Part shown: positions 17,516 through 24,889 of the stretch, in pieces
Numbering within the stretch: the first letter of the stretch is position 1
How the letters are laid out: every line of letters begins with the position of its first letter
Origin: Clostridiales bacterium
Lineage (GTDB): Bacteria > Bacillota_A > Clostridia > Oscillospirales > Oscillospiraceae
NCBI GenBank assembly: GCA_019417795.1
Contig: DXUR01000001.1
Span: 1-64,000, forward strand
Direction of reading: 5' to 3'
Length of the DNA: 64,000 nt
Translations under genes and position numbers: made by a program
The notes under the pieces: model-generated
What the model was told of the DNA's origin: nothing
Databases searched by the model: none
The model's input: only the letters and a program-made list of their open reading frames with translations

Positions 17516-17712
17516 ACCGCTTCCACCCCCTCTGCAGGAACGAAGTTCGCAAACTCGGTTTCGGCGTTAGGCCGGTGGAGGCACAGGTCAACGATGTCAA
17601 TGCAGTTATAACAAGGCGACTGGTATGTCGCCTTGTTCTTATGCAGGCAGAGTCCGCAAGGCGGCATATCTGCCATCTGACCGTCAGATCGTCTTTGGTA
17701 GAAACCTTTCAT
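17512..17712 (-). CDS. Small cysteine-rich protein
   Basis: 66 residues with CGLCLHKNKATYQSPCYNC, a four-cysteine CxxC-n-CxxC arrangement typical of a zinc ribbon, then a fifth Cys (DLCLH). GGAGGTG precedes the ATG by 6 bases. Overlaps the DUF2786 start by 4 bases. Probably a small regulator or adaptor; unknown family. Confidence 0.7.
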   Translation of the reverse strand: MKGFYQRRSDGQMADMPPCGLCLHKNKATYQSPCYNCIDIVDLCLHRPNAETEFANFVPAEGVEAV

Positions 17713-17724
17713 TTCACACCTCCA

Positions 17725-18216
17725 TCAGCGCTGTTTCTGACCAAGTAGGTCAGAGCAGATACTGCCGCTGATTTCCACGCCGCACCGCTTCTGCAAAAAG
17801 CCCTCCAGAAAGCGGAGCGCAATCATGGCCAAGGCTGCATCGTCCACGCTGGGGCCCACAGGCTCAACTTTAGCCTGCTGCGTAAGAGGATGGATACTGA
17901 GAGATTTCATAAGTGCCATATCTACCTGCTCCATTTCCCCGTCCGTCAAATGGCCTTTATAGTCACCGAGCCGGCTGACATCCACAGAGGTGATCTGCTC
18001 ACAGAGGGCCGTAGAGCGCCGACCAATGCTTTCGATCCGCACATGAGTGGGCATGGGCTTTTTGTACTGGCAGGTCAGGTACACGACCTCGACCACAGGG
18101 CTGTGCTCATTGCACTCTGGATTGGATACGATAATGGCGGGCCTGCCGGACCGCTGCTCGGAGCCGATAGTCTCACTGCGATTCACATAGAATACATCGC
18201 CACGGTTGATTTCCAT
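17725..18216 (-). CDS. PemK/MazF-type endoribonuclease toxin
   Basis: 163 residues from ATG 18216. The N-terminal INRGDVFYVNRSETIGSEQR, then RPAIIVSNPECN, is the PemK/MazF barrel with the conserved GRPAIIVS strand. The region to VDVSRLGDYKGHL covers the remaining barrel strands. The extra C-terminal 50 residues are not typical of short MazF. MazF enzymes cut mRNA at short sequences. No MazE-like antitoxin lies next to it; the neighbouring genes are a DUF4406-like protein and a Cys-rich protein, so the partner is unclear. The start is set by GGAAG upstream; longer in-frame starts lack one. Confidence 0.85.
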   Translation of the reverse strand: MEINRGDVFYVNRSETIGSEQRSGRPAIIVSNPECNEHSPVVEVVYLTCQYKKPMPTHVRIESIGRRSTALCEQITSVDVSRLGDYKGHLTDGEMEQVDMALMKSLSIHPLTQQAKVEPVGPSVDDAALAMIALRFLEGFLQKRCGVEISGSICSDLLGQKQR

Positions 18217-18238
18217 AAACAAGTCTTCCTTTCTATCA

Positions 18239-18871
18239 TCACGAATTTCTGCCTTGCTCGAAGGCATAGAAGTCTTCATCGCATTTGAAGCACTGGTAAG
18301 CATACCCGGAGATGTCGCTCGGAAACAGTGGATCGCCACAGCGAATACAGGTCCCGACACTCTCACGCAAGACGATGTCCTCCATTTCTTCGTCTGTCAC
18401 CTCATGCTCTCGCAGATAGTCCTTTGCTGCAGTGATGCCTTTGAAGTAGAGCACTTCGCCATCATCGTTCTGCAGGTATTCAAGGCCATTGATGGTCACG
18501 CCATTGATACAGCGCCCAACAATGACCGGTTTAGGGGCCTCCTCGAGCACAAGACCAGGTCGCTGCAGAACCGGGATACCCAGTTCCTCCGCTTTCATGA
18601 TCTCGGCGCTCATGCCGCTGCTGATCCGGTCGCCGTAGACAACCAGGCGGGTACACATTGCTAACAGCTTCTGCCCAAACTCCAAGGCCAAAGCGCGTTC
18701 TTCAGGGGCGGTATCATCGAGCAGAAACGGGAGATAGGCGTGCGGCGCAACGGCACGATTGCCAAACTCCTGTTCTGCTTTCATCATGTAAGTGCTTGCC
18801 TTTGCGGCATTGGCCAGCATCTCTGCCCTTGTCGGAGCGGAGAGTGGCGAGCACACATAGGTAAGTGCCAT
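18239..18871 (-). CDS. DUF4406/DUF7768-like (nucleoside deoxyribosyltransferase fold) protein with zinc ribbon
   Basis: 210 residues. YVCSPLSAPTRAEMLANAAKAS, then APHAYLPFLLDD, a GQKLLAMCTRLVVYG strand, and ISSGMSAEIMKAEELGIPV are typical of DUF4406-type proteins related to nucleoside 2-deoxyribosyltransferases. The C-terminus adds CIRCG ... CFKCD, a probable zinc ribbon. Strong AGGAGG precedes the ATG. Might modify nucleotides or act as a sensor; function unproven. Confidence 0.8.
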   Translation of the reverse strand: MALTYVCSPLSAPTRAEMLANAAKASTYMMKAEQEFGNRAVAPHAYLPFLLDDTAPEERALALEFGQKLLAMCTRLVVYGDRISSGMSAEIMKAEELGIPVLQRPGLVLEEAPKPVIVGRCINGVTINGLEYLQNDDGEVLYFKGITAAKDYLREHEVTDEEMEDIVLRESVGTCIRCGDPLFPSDISGYAYQCFKCDEDFYAFEQGRNS

Positions 18872-18899
18872 TGGTAATTCCTCCTATTCGTATGTCTGA

Positions 18900-18941
18900 G
18901 GCCCGGAGCCGAGGTGCAAACGCATCGCTCGACTCCGGGCC
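18900..18941. repeat. Stable inverted repeat between co-directional genes
   Basis: GGCCCGGAG and CTCCGGGCC arms with inner GAG/CTC pairing around a loop, directly after the stop at 18954. On the minus strand it is followed by TCAGACATACG rather than a T run, so it may attenuate, or protect mRNA ends, rather than fully terminate. Confidence 0.55.
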
Positions 18942-18953
18942 TTCTTTCAAAAA

Positions 18954-19970
18954 TCAGATGTGGCAGTCAACGACAACAAGGAAGTCGTCATCTTGCGCTT
19001 CATTCATCAGGGTCTGCAGCTCGTCGTTCCAGGCACGCTCCTCCTTATCGTTGGTGGAGATGCCGAACCAGCCCATATCGCCAGAGCCTAACCAATCACC
19101 ATTGCGATCAATGGCTGCGAACGAACTGATCATGTACTGATCCATGTCCGTTGCTCCTTTTCTGGCCTTAAACTCGTCCAGCGTTTCACCCTTCAGGTAG
19201 ATCATGCTGCCCCAACTGGCAATGCCGTCCTCGACAATCTTGGTCAAAGGACCGAACCCAGTCGGGTCATTGGATGCAAACGCAGCGACACACTTCTGGT
19301 ATCCCTTTTCAACCTCTTCGACAGTGAGCTGCTTCATGAGGTCCCAGCAGATATCCTTCTTGCGTGCAGCATCCACATACTTATAACCTTTGGGAGCGCC
19401 GTCAGGTTCACCACTGCTGCGATCATAGGAGATGATGCAATCCTCCAGATCCTCCTTCACCAGGAAGTTTCTGGAGAAACGGCCGCCGATCTGCCACCAG
19501 TCCCACTTGGCGTTGGGATTATAGGTGTAGCCCCACAGTCCTTCACTATCCTGAATGTAGCCACGATGCTCTTCACAGTAGGCTTCGAAAGAGGCGTACC
19601 ATGCTTTGACGGGATAATCATTTACCAGCTCAAGGGCCTTAGATTCCTCCGTCTGCAGCTTGTCCGCTATGCTCTTTTCTGCACCATACTGATAAATCAC
19701 ATCTTCGTGGATATAGAACTTGTCGGTGAAGATGCGGTCGTAGATCGAGCGTATAGTGCCGTCCGGGTACCGGATGACACGCATGGTGTCAGTCTCGTAG
19801 TCGGCTTTTGCCTCGTCCGTCCGATCCTCGAACTCGCGATACTCCGCCTCTTCGGTCTGTTCATCATAAGGGGCCAGAATGCGATGCAGGCAATTCTCGA
19901 TATCATTGGCGGTTACATGGCTGTTGCTATAATCATGGGGAACAATAACAGAAACAGAAAAGTGGCTCAT
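18954..19970 (-). CDS. Conserved phage/mobile-element protein of unknown function
   Basis: 338 residues from ATG 19970 (AAGGAG 8 bases upstream). N-terminal SHFSVSVIVPHD, then repeated acidic stretches; the motif NAKWDWWQIGGRFSRN near residue 155 is widespread in phage and plasmid proteins. C-terminal DWLGSGDMGWFGIS resembles the same family. No enzymatic motif is obvious. Coupled to the sigma-like gene upstream by a 4-base spacing. Confidence 0.75.
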   Translation of the reverse strand: MSHFSVSVIVPHDYSNSHVTANDIENCLHRILAPYDEQTEEAEYREFEDRTDEAKADYETDTMRVIRYPDGTIRSIYDRIFTDKFYIHEDVIYQYGAEKSIADKLQTEESKALELVNDYPVKAWYASFEAYCEEHRGYIQDSEGLWGYTYNPNAKWDWWQIGGRFSRNFLVKEDLEDCIISYDRSSGEPDGAPKGYKYVDAARKKDICWDLMKQLTVEEVEKGYQKCVAAFASNDPTGFGPLTKIVEDGIASWGSMIYLKGETLDEFKARKGATDMDQYMISSFAAIDRNGDWLGSGDMGWFGISTNDKEERAWNDELQTLMNEAQDDDFLVVVDCHI

Positions 19971-19972
19971 AA

Positions 19973-20455
19973 TCAAAACTCCTTCAAATTAGATAGTATT
20001 TTGCGGATCCTGGCAAAGCGCTTTTCAATCGCTTTCCGCTTAACTCCGCATAGGTCTGCAATTTCACGATTGGTGTAGCCTTGGTTGCGGAACTGGATCG
20101 CCTCAAACTGCTTATAGGTGAGGTTATCTTCGATCACACGCCAGATGCCATCATCAATCGGAGCAATTTCAGGTGCAGGGATTTCACAATAGAACTCGAT
20201 TGGGATTTCCTGCGGTTTTCCGAATTGATCTCGTGCATAGTTCGATAGCTCTGAACGCAGATGGTACCAAACCACCGTGGAGAAGCTGTATTTACGCAGT
20301 TCCTCCTCAGTCAGATACCGCACCACCACTTTCAGATACCGCTGGGCTAGGAGCCCATAGTAGTCGTCATCGAGACTGTGCTTCTCCATAAAATCCAAGA
20401 TGAGACCGTGATGCTCTTCAGCAAATGCCTGCTGCTCAGGGGTAAGAGGGGGCAT
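19973..20455 (-). CDS. Sigma-70-family-like protein (region 4 HTH)
   Basis: 160 residues from ATG 20455, with GAGGAGG 8 bases upstream. The C-terminal YTNREIADLCGVKRKAIEKRFARIRKIL is a sigma region 4/LuxR-type HTH. The N-terminal part (LTPEQQAFAEEHHGLI, FSTVVWYHLRSELSNY) resembles region 2 helices of short phage-type sigma factors. It may direct transcription of element genes. The second sigma-like gene is at 32160. Confidence 0.7.
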   Translation of the reverse strand: MPPLTPEQQAFAEEHHGLILDFMEKHSLDDDYYGLLAQRYLKVVVRYLTEEELRKYSFSTVVWYHLRSELSNYARDQFGKPQEIPIEFYCEIPAPEIAPIDDGIWRVIEDNLTYKQFEAIQFRNQGYTNREIADLCGVKRKAIEKRFARIRKILSNLKEF

Positions 20456-20468
20456 ATGAGACACCTCC

Positions 20469-21005
20469 TCACGCAGGGGTAGGCAGAGCCGCCTTAACAC
20501 CAACCAACTCGTCATACTTTCCCCGGTCGATCGGGCGGAACTGTTTCTCGCGGATGAAGAAGTACAAGCGCACTGTCATCACGATATATTCCACAAGATC
20601 GGCATAGTAGGTGGATAGACGGGTGTAGTCATAGCTCGGGGTGAAGCGATCCATGGCCTCACACATGTCCACCCAATATGGGTTGGTATCCTGATAGTAG
20701 AGGCAGTTGCCCTTGGCATCCCTTGGCTGCTCACCACCAAGATTCTCATTGGAGAACCAGGTTGTCGTGTGGCCAATGACCATGGCAAAAATCTGTTCCT
20801 CCGTCTGCCGGCACATAAATTCCGGCAACACCGAGATCATGGACATGAGCTTCCTTAGCGTGCTTACCCGACACTCCAGTTCCTTAAAAAGCCAGTGATA
20901 CTTGGCGTCCTGTTGGTCAAAGCCTTCTTCAAGCGCCAGCGATAGCCGGCCCTCATAGTACTGCCGGAGTTGCTGCAGCAGATCGATTCCAAAATAGAAA
21001 TCCAT
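20469..21005 (-). CDS. Hypothetical protein
   Basis: 178 residues, largely helical with many aromatic and Met residues (FFIREKQFRPIDRG near the C-terminus). No recognised domain. GGAGGTGG lies 6-10 bases before the ATG. Immediately upstream of the sigma-like gene with 13 bases between, and directly after 21006-21458, so part of the same operon. Function unknown. Confidence 0.7.
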   Translation of the reverse strand: MDFYFGIDLLQQLRQYYEGRLSLALEEGFDQQDAKYHWLFKELECRVSTLRKLMSMISVLPEFMCRQTEEQIFAMVIGHTTTWFSNENLGGEQPRDAKGNCLYYQDTNPYWVDMCEAMDRFTPSYDYTRLSTYYADLVEYIVMTVRLYFFIREKQFRPIDRGKYDELVGVKAALPTPA

Positions 21006-21458
21006 CTACTCCACCTCCAGCTTGACATCATTGATGGCCTTGCTGATCAGCTGCTCTCTGGTGATGTGAAACACTCGGGTAAAGAGATCCATATATCGAT
21101 CCTGTGCCTCGGGTCGCAGCATGTTGTAGGGAGAGACGATGCCCCAAATAGCCAACTCCTCCTCCGGAAGCGCAAAGGGGTCTTCACGCCATGTTCCGAA
21201 GTCGTATTGAGGCCGAGGTGGATTGGCAGCTCTCGCAACTTCATCTGCTGTCTTGGCAATCAGGATCAGTGCCAGTTTCTTTTTCAAGATGACACCGACA
21301 AGATCCTCGCGGATCCCACGCCGTACATATTCTTCAGTCAAACCCCTGGCCTTGCGGAAAGCATCCAGCTTCTTCTCAATCAGTCGTTTCGGCTGCTCGA
21401 TATCTGCCAGCAACTCGCCAAGGGCCAGGAAAAAGGTCACCTCACGATCAGAAATCAT
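21006..21458 (-). CDS. Hypothetical protein
   Basis: 150 residues from ATG 21458 (AAGGAGG upstream). A mainly helical protein with a run of leucines (KLDAFRKARGLTEEYVRRG) and a Trp-containing middle (WREDPFALPEEELAIWG). No recognised domain. Its stop is immediately followed by the next gene's start at 21005, so the two are co-translated. Function unknown. Confidence 0.7.
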   Translation of the reverse strand: MISDREVTFFLALGELLADIEQPKRLIEKKLDAFRKARGLTEEYVRRGIREDLVGVILKKKLALILIAKTADEVARAANPPRPQYDFGTWREDPFALPEEELAIWGIVSPYNMLRPEAQDRYMDLFTRVFHITREQLISKAINDVKLEVE

Positions 21459-21484
21459 CAATCTAACACCTCCTTGAAACGGCT

Positions 21485-21508
21485 AAGGGAGTGCCGAAGC
21501 ACTCCCTT
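21485..21508. terminator. UUCG-loop hairpin, weak terminator or attenuator
   Basis: On the minus strand GGGAGTGC-TTCG-GCACTCCC: a very stable tetraloop hairpin, followed by TTAGCCG. It sits between the stop at 21521 and the ribosome site of the next gene. The missing T run suggests attenuation rather than a strong terminator. Confidence 0.6.
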
Positions 21509-21520
21509 GCCAGAAAACAA

Positions 21521-22087
21521 TTACTCATCAATGAAAATGACGAATGCGAAGTCGATCTCGCCATCCGAACCCTTGTGCGTGTAGCAGACATAACTGCCAT
21601 CGCCGAAGCCGGAGGAGGAGACGACGCCATAGGGCATGACGCCTGCCGACATCTCACTGAGCGTGATATCGCAGGCATGGTTGTACCAAAGGTCTCCGTA
21701 GTCATGCTCAGGCTCGGGCATACCCTTGAAGATCGAGTTGTCCTGATAGAACGCCTCGTCATAGAAGCCTGCCTGACCAGAGTCAACACCCACATCGATC
21801 GGCTGCTCCAACCATCCGTCCTTCATCTGATAGACTTTCCTCTGACGGATCACGCTGTAGTCGGGGCCAGTTTCCTTGTGACGTACTGCCAGGACGGCAC
21901 AACGCACGCCCCAGTCGCCCATGTCAGTCTTCAGGACGCCAGCCTCCCATGTGCCGGTCTTGCACTTACCGAAAGTACCGCAGCACCAGACATCACGATC
22001 GTAGCAGGGATCACTGACACGCATGGTCTGGGATGTCATCTCAAAGCCACCGAGGACGGTCATCTCTCCGGGGAAACGCTTCCTCAT
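21521..22087 (-). CDS. DUF4241-like protein
   Basis: 188 residues from ATG 22087. The core MRVSDPCYDRDVWCCGTF, then GTWEAGV, GDWGVRCAVLAVRH and DSGQAGFYDE, fits DUF4241-type proteins, where the DPCY and DSGQA motifs recur. Widely found in Gram-positive and plasmid genomes with unknown function. AAGGAAG lies 9 bases before the start. Ends with the UUCG hairpin. Confidence 0.75.
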   Translation of the reverse strand: MRKRFPGEMTVLGGFEMTSQTMRVSDPCYDRDVWCCGTFGKCKTGTWEAGVLKTDMGDWGVRCAVLAVRHKETGPDYSVIRQRKVYQMKDGWLEQPIDVGVDSGQAGFYDEAFYQDNSIFKGMPEPEHDYGDLWYNHACDITLSEMSAGVMPYGVVSSSGFGDGSYVCYTHKGSDGEIDFAFVIFIDE

Positions 22088-22101
22088 ATCTGGCACCTTC
22101 C

Positions 22102-22749
22102 TTACTGCTGCGCCGCAGCACGCTGGTCATCCAGCAGCTTCCTGGCGTCGCGGATCAGTTTCGGGCCGAAGGTCAGCTCCCACGACTCTATGAACCGGGC
22201 CGTGCGGTAGACGATGTTGAAGAAGTCCAGGTCATTGATGTTCACATACACCGAGCGTAGCTTCTTGTAAGTGCCCGACTTGATGTGAGTACCACCGGAA
22301 GGCGTCTTCTCCTTCACGGCACGGCCGTTCTCCACGATAATGCACCAGGGATAATTCCGGCGCTTACCGTCGTTGCCGACCGACGCACGCTTGATCGACA
22401 GTTTCGTCACAGTGCTCAGGCCATTCTCATCGGGGTCGCCGAAGATCTTCTCCTCAGTGAAATCGAAACGGTCCAGGTCATTCTGCATCCGGCTCAGCAC
22501 GAAGGGGAAAAAGCCGGGAGACAGATTGGCCGTGACTCGGACGGTCTTATCACCTTTGCCGTTGGAGTAATCCTGCAGCACGACGCCAATGCAGGAGTAG
22601 GCCCGGAACCCGTCCGACTGCTCCTCGCCCTGAGCGTGCATGTGTGCGTAGTACTCAACCGGTGCCGGCTTGAGCTTGTCCGTGAACTCACACAGTTTCT
22701 TATTGGTCATGTAGATTGCGATCTGATTCTGAATACGGTTGTCTTCCAC
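22102..22749 (-). CDS. Conserved mobile-element protein of unknown function
   Basis: 215 residues from GTG 22749 (GAGGG 8 bases upstream); a longer TTG start at 22770 is possible. It reads MEDNRIQNQIAIYMTNKKLC at the start. A central region with WCIIVENGRAVKEKTPSGG and a C-terminal helix ending in DQRAAAQQ follow. No known domain. Stands in a row of six uncharacterised minus-strand genes. Function unknown. Confidence 0.7.
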   Translation of the reverse strand: MEDNRIQNQIAIYMTNKKLCEFTDKLKPAPVEYYAHMHAQGEEQSDGFRAYSCIGVVLQDYSNGKGDKTVRVTANLSPGFFPFVLSRMQNDLDRFDFTEEKIFGDPDENGLSTVTKLSIKRASVGNDGKRRNYPWCIIVENGRAVKEKTPSGGTHIKSGTYKKLRSVYVNINDLDFFNIVYRTARFIESWELTFGPKLIRDARKLLDDQRAAAQQ

Positions 22750-22766
22750 TTGGACATCCCTCACTT

Positions 22767-23366
22767 TCAATCTTCATAGAGCAAGTCGTTGAACTCGCTG
22801 ACATAAGTAGCTTCCGGCGTGAACTCCGTCGAAGTCACCTTGGCCCCGTCCACCGTGATCATGTAGTAGGACATGCCGCCCTCGACCACAGCGAACATCT
22901 TGCCGTCCAAGTGATAGCCTCGTTCAGATAACCACCCGGCAATGAGCTCGATCCAGTCCGTGATATAGTAGGACTTCTCGGCCTCATTCCATCCCAGATA
23001 GGAGCGGCCATTGTCCGGATCGTTGAGCAAGACAAGGTCACAGTACAGGCTCGGGCACGGATTGGGCGGCTTATTCATGCTGAATTTATTGTCGAGTCCT
23101 TCCGGATATGGGCCGGCCTCATGAAGTCTTCGATTGAGATCAGACGTCTCCACGGGAATGAAGAATGCACCTTCCTCGCCGAAGTCTCCGTCGCCAAAAA
23201 GGCTCATGGGCTTCCGATCCTCCAGATCAGGAAACAGCGTATGGAGCGTCTTCACATTGCGCTTCATATGCCGAATGTCCATGAATTGCTTGAGTCTGGT
23301 TGCCAGCGGCTCCTCAACGCAGGGGGTGATGCGGATCGCACCGGTGAAATCTGTATTTGTTCCCAT
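22767..23366 (-). CDS. Phage-like conserved hypothetical protein
   Basis: 199 residues. The layout DFTGAIRITPCVEEPLATRL, then NKPPNPCPSLYCDLVL, WNEAEKSYYITDWIELIAGWL and GYHLDGKMFAVVEGG follows a pattern I know from phage proteins of unknown function. GGGAGG precedes the ATG by 7 bases. Sits between two small genes on the same strand with 3-18 base gaps. Function unknown. Confidence 0.7.
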   Translation of the reverse strand: MGTNTDFTGAIRITPCVEEPLATRLKQFMDIRHMKRNVKTLHTLFPDLEDRKPMSLFGDGDFGEEGAFFIPVETSDLNRRLHEAGPYPEGLDNKFSMNKPPNPCPSLYCDLVLLNDPDNGRSYLGWNEAEKSYYITDWIELIAGWLSERGYHLDGKMFAVVEGGMSYYMITVDGAKVTSTEFTPEATYVSEFNDLLYED

Positions 23367-23369
23367 ACC

Positions 23370-23711
23370 TTACCTCCCGGCTGTCCTGGAGTATCTCTCC
23401 AGGACAGCTTTGTCATAGCGGCAGATCGGGATCTCAACATATCCACTGCGGCGCTTCTCCACCACTTCCGTGATGAAGCCGATCGACTTCAGGAAAGCCA
23501 AAAGACCGGTGTTCTCGCTGTAGTCCTTCACGGCAATGCAGCCCAGAGGGACTTCATCGCTCAAGTTCGCGGTTACATCCATCAGCGGCTCAGCACCTTC
23601 AGGCTCCTGCTTGGCGATGCCGATATACGGTGTGCCGGAAAGAGCGCGGGAGTTGTAGAAGAAGCACTGCGGGCAATCCAGATACGGGGTCTTCAAATGA
23701 AACAATTCCAT
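23370..23711 (-). CDS. DUF4313-like protein
   Basis: 113 residues beginning MELFHLKTPYLDCPQCFF, with DVTANLSDEVPLGCIAVKDY and a GYVEIPICRYD ending similar to DUF4313, a small Clostridia family. The upstream GAGGAG is more distant than usual (about 13 bases). Function unknown. Confidence 0.7.
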   Translation of the reverse strand: MELFHLKTPYLDCPQCFFYNSRALSGTPYIGIAKQEPEGAEPLMDVTANLSDEVPLGCIAVKDYSENTGLLAFLKSIGFITEVVEKRRSGYVEIPICRYDKAVLERYSRTAGR

Positions 23712-23729
23712 AATTGACAGGGTCTCCTC

Positions 23730-24206
23730 TCAATAGTGATAATCCAGGGTTCCGCCAAAATAAAAGGACCCGCTGAGATCTGTCTCGCGAATCCATTCAT
23801 CAAGGCTTTTCAGTTCGTCATTGAAGTAGACATAGAGGCTGAACTTATCCTGATAGTGCTCGTTCAGCTTATACATGGCCATGCCGATGTCGTACTTGGT
23901 CTCCCCAACGAAGGCGTCCAGCGAGATGCCGGTCAGCTCACAGGCCTTATCCAGGAATGCATGGTACTGTCTTTCGAAGTACTTCTGCTTGGCTTTCGGC
24001 TTAAATGTGAAGCTCTTACCATCCTCCGCCACATCCACAACTCTGGCCACAGCATCGAGGAACCACTTGATGTCGTGATCCCGGTCCGTGTCAGCATCCG
24101 TGTAGTCAGCAATGGAGTGGTAAAACCAGTCAGGGACAGAACTCTCGCACATGCGCTCATGCTTCAAAATGGGATCCTTGCTCAGTTCAATGATTCTGCT
24201 ATGCAT
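23730..24206 (-). CDS. Hypothetical protein
   Basis: 158 residues from ATG 24206 (GGGGGTGAGG upstream; a longer start lies 7 codons back). Begins MHSRIIELSKDPILKHERMC, with an acidic middle containing TDADTDRDHD and lysine/aromatic-rich core FTFKPKAKQKYFERQYH. No recognised domain. Function unknown. Confidence 0.65.
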   Translation of the reverse strand: MHSRIIELSKDPILKHERMCESSVPDWFYHSIADYTDADTDRDHDIKWFLDAVARVVDVAEDGKSFTFKPKAKQKYFERQYHAFLDKACELTGISLDAFVGETKYDIGMAMYKLNEHYQDKFSLYVYFNDELKSLDEWIRETDLSGSFYFGGTLDYHY

Positions 24207-24210
24207 GTCC

Positions 24211-24564
24211 TCACCCCCTCTCTTCAATATCCATATCCATCACAGAAGACGGCGCCTTCCGATAATCAGGATCGCTTTTGAAGATGCAATGGGGGTTATC
24301 ACAACGATCGCCCAAATAGCACGGGAGCTTGTCTACCTCATGATAGAACGGGTGGCAGTAGTAGCCGATCCGCTCATCAATGGCATTGATAGCATTCTCC
24401 ACGATGTTGGCGATCATCAAGTCATCCCACTGGGGAATGGATAACTCAAACTTCCTCGGTGGCGCTGACTTGGCCGTTAGAGCAACGATGAGCTCATAGG
24501 CGGCATTGTTGATGACATCCTTCTTGGTCTTGCAATACCAGTCAAAATCTACTTTTCTCTTCAT
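24211..24564 (-). CDS. Cys/His-rich protein, copy A of a tandem paralogous pair
   Basis: 117 residues from ATG 24564 (AAGGAG about 7 bases upstream). Contains a run of aligned features shared with the upstream gene: a helix with NNAAYELIVALTA, then CHPFYHE, PCYLGDRCDN and HC. The cysteine/histidine set probably binds metal. It overlaps the 3' end of copy B by 23 bases. Function unknown. Confidence 0.75.
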   Translation of the reverse strand: MKRKVDFDWYCKTKKDVINNAAYELIVALTAKSAPPRKFELSIPQWDDLMIANIVENAINAIDERIGYYCHPFYHEVDKLPCYLGDRCDNPHCIFKSDPDYRKAPSSVMDMDIEERG

Positions 24565-24871
24565 CTGCTTTCTCCTTGTCTTCGACATCATGCCGCCGCA
24601 GAGGGCAGTGCTTGTTATCGCACTCGTCCGTCAGGTAGCAAGGCACCTCATCACAGTAGAAAGGATGGCAGGTATAGCCGACCTTTTCTATGATGATCTC
24701 CTTGACCGCATCAACCACTTCGCCGATGATCGCCATATCCCAGTTTGGGGTAGCAGGATCATCCTCTAAAGAGGCACCGGGGTCTTCCGCCGTCAGGACG
24801 CCGATCAGCTGGTAGGCAGCGTTGTCGATCGTATCATTTCGCTCGCACAGGTAATCCTCAAAGTTCTGCAT
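24542..24871 (-). CDS. Cys/His-rich protein, copy B of a tandem paralogous pair
   Basis: 109 residues, AAGGGAGG upstream. Aligns with the neighbouring gene: DNAAYQLIGVLTA against NNAAYELIVALTA, and TCHPFYCDEVPCYLTDECDN against its counterpart. The shared CHPFY...PCYL.D.CDN.HC signature points to a common metal-binding fold. The pair sits next to a VWA gene, so a role with that protein is possible. Confidence 0.75.
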   Translation of the reverse strand: MQNFEDYLCERNDTIDNAAYQLIGVLTAEDPGASLEDDPATPNWDMAIIGEVVDAVKEIIIEKVGYTCHPFYCDEVPCYLTDECDNKHCPLRRHDVEDKEKADEEKSRF

Positions 24872-24889
24872 TTCTCCACACCTCCCTTC

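Noticed and set aside
18900..18941. Possible full terminator after 18954
   Set aside because: The stem is strong but lacks a T run on the minus strand, so it is listed only as an inverted repeat.
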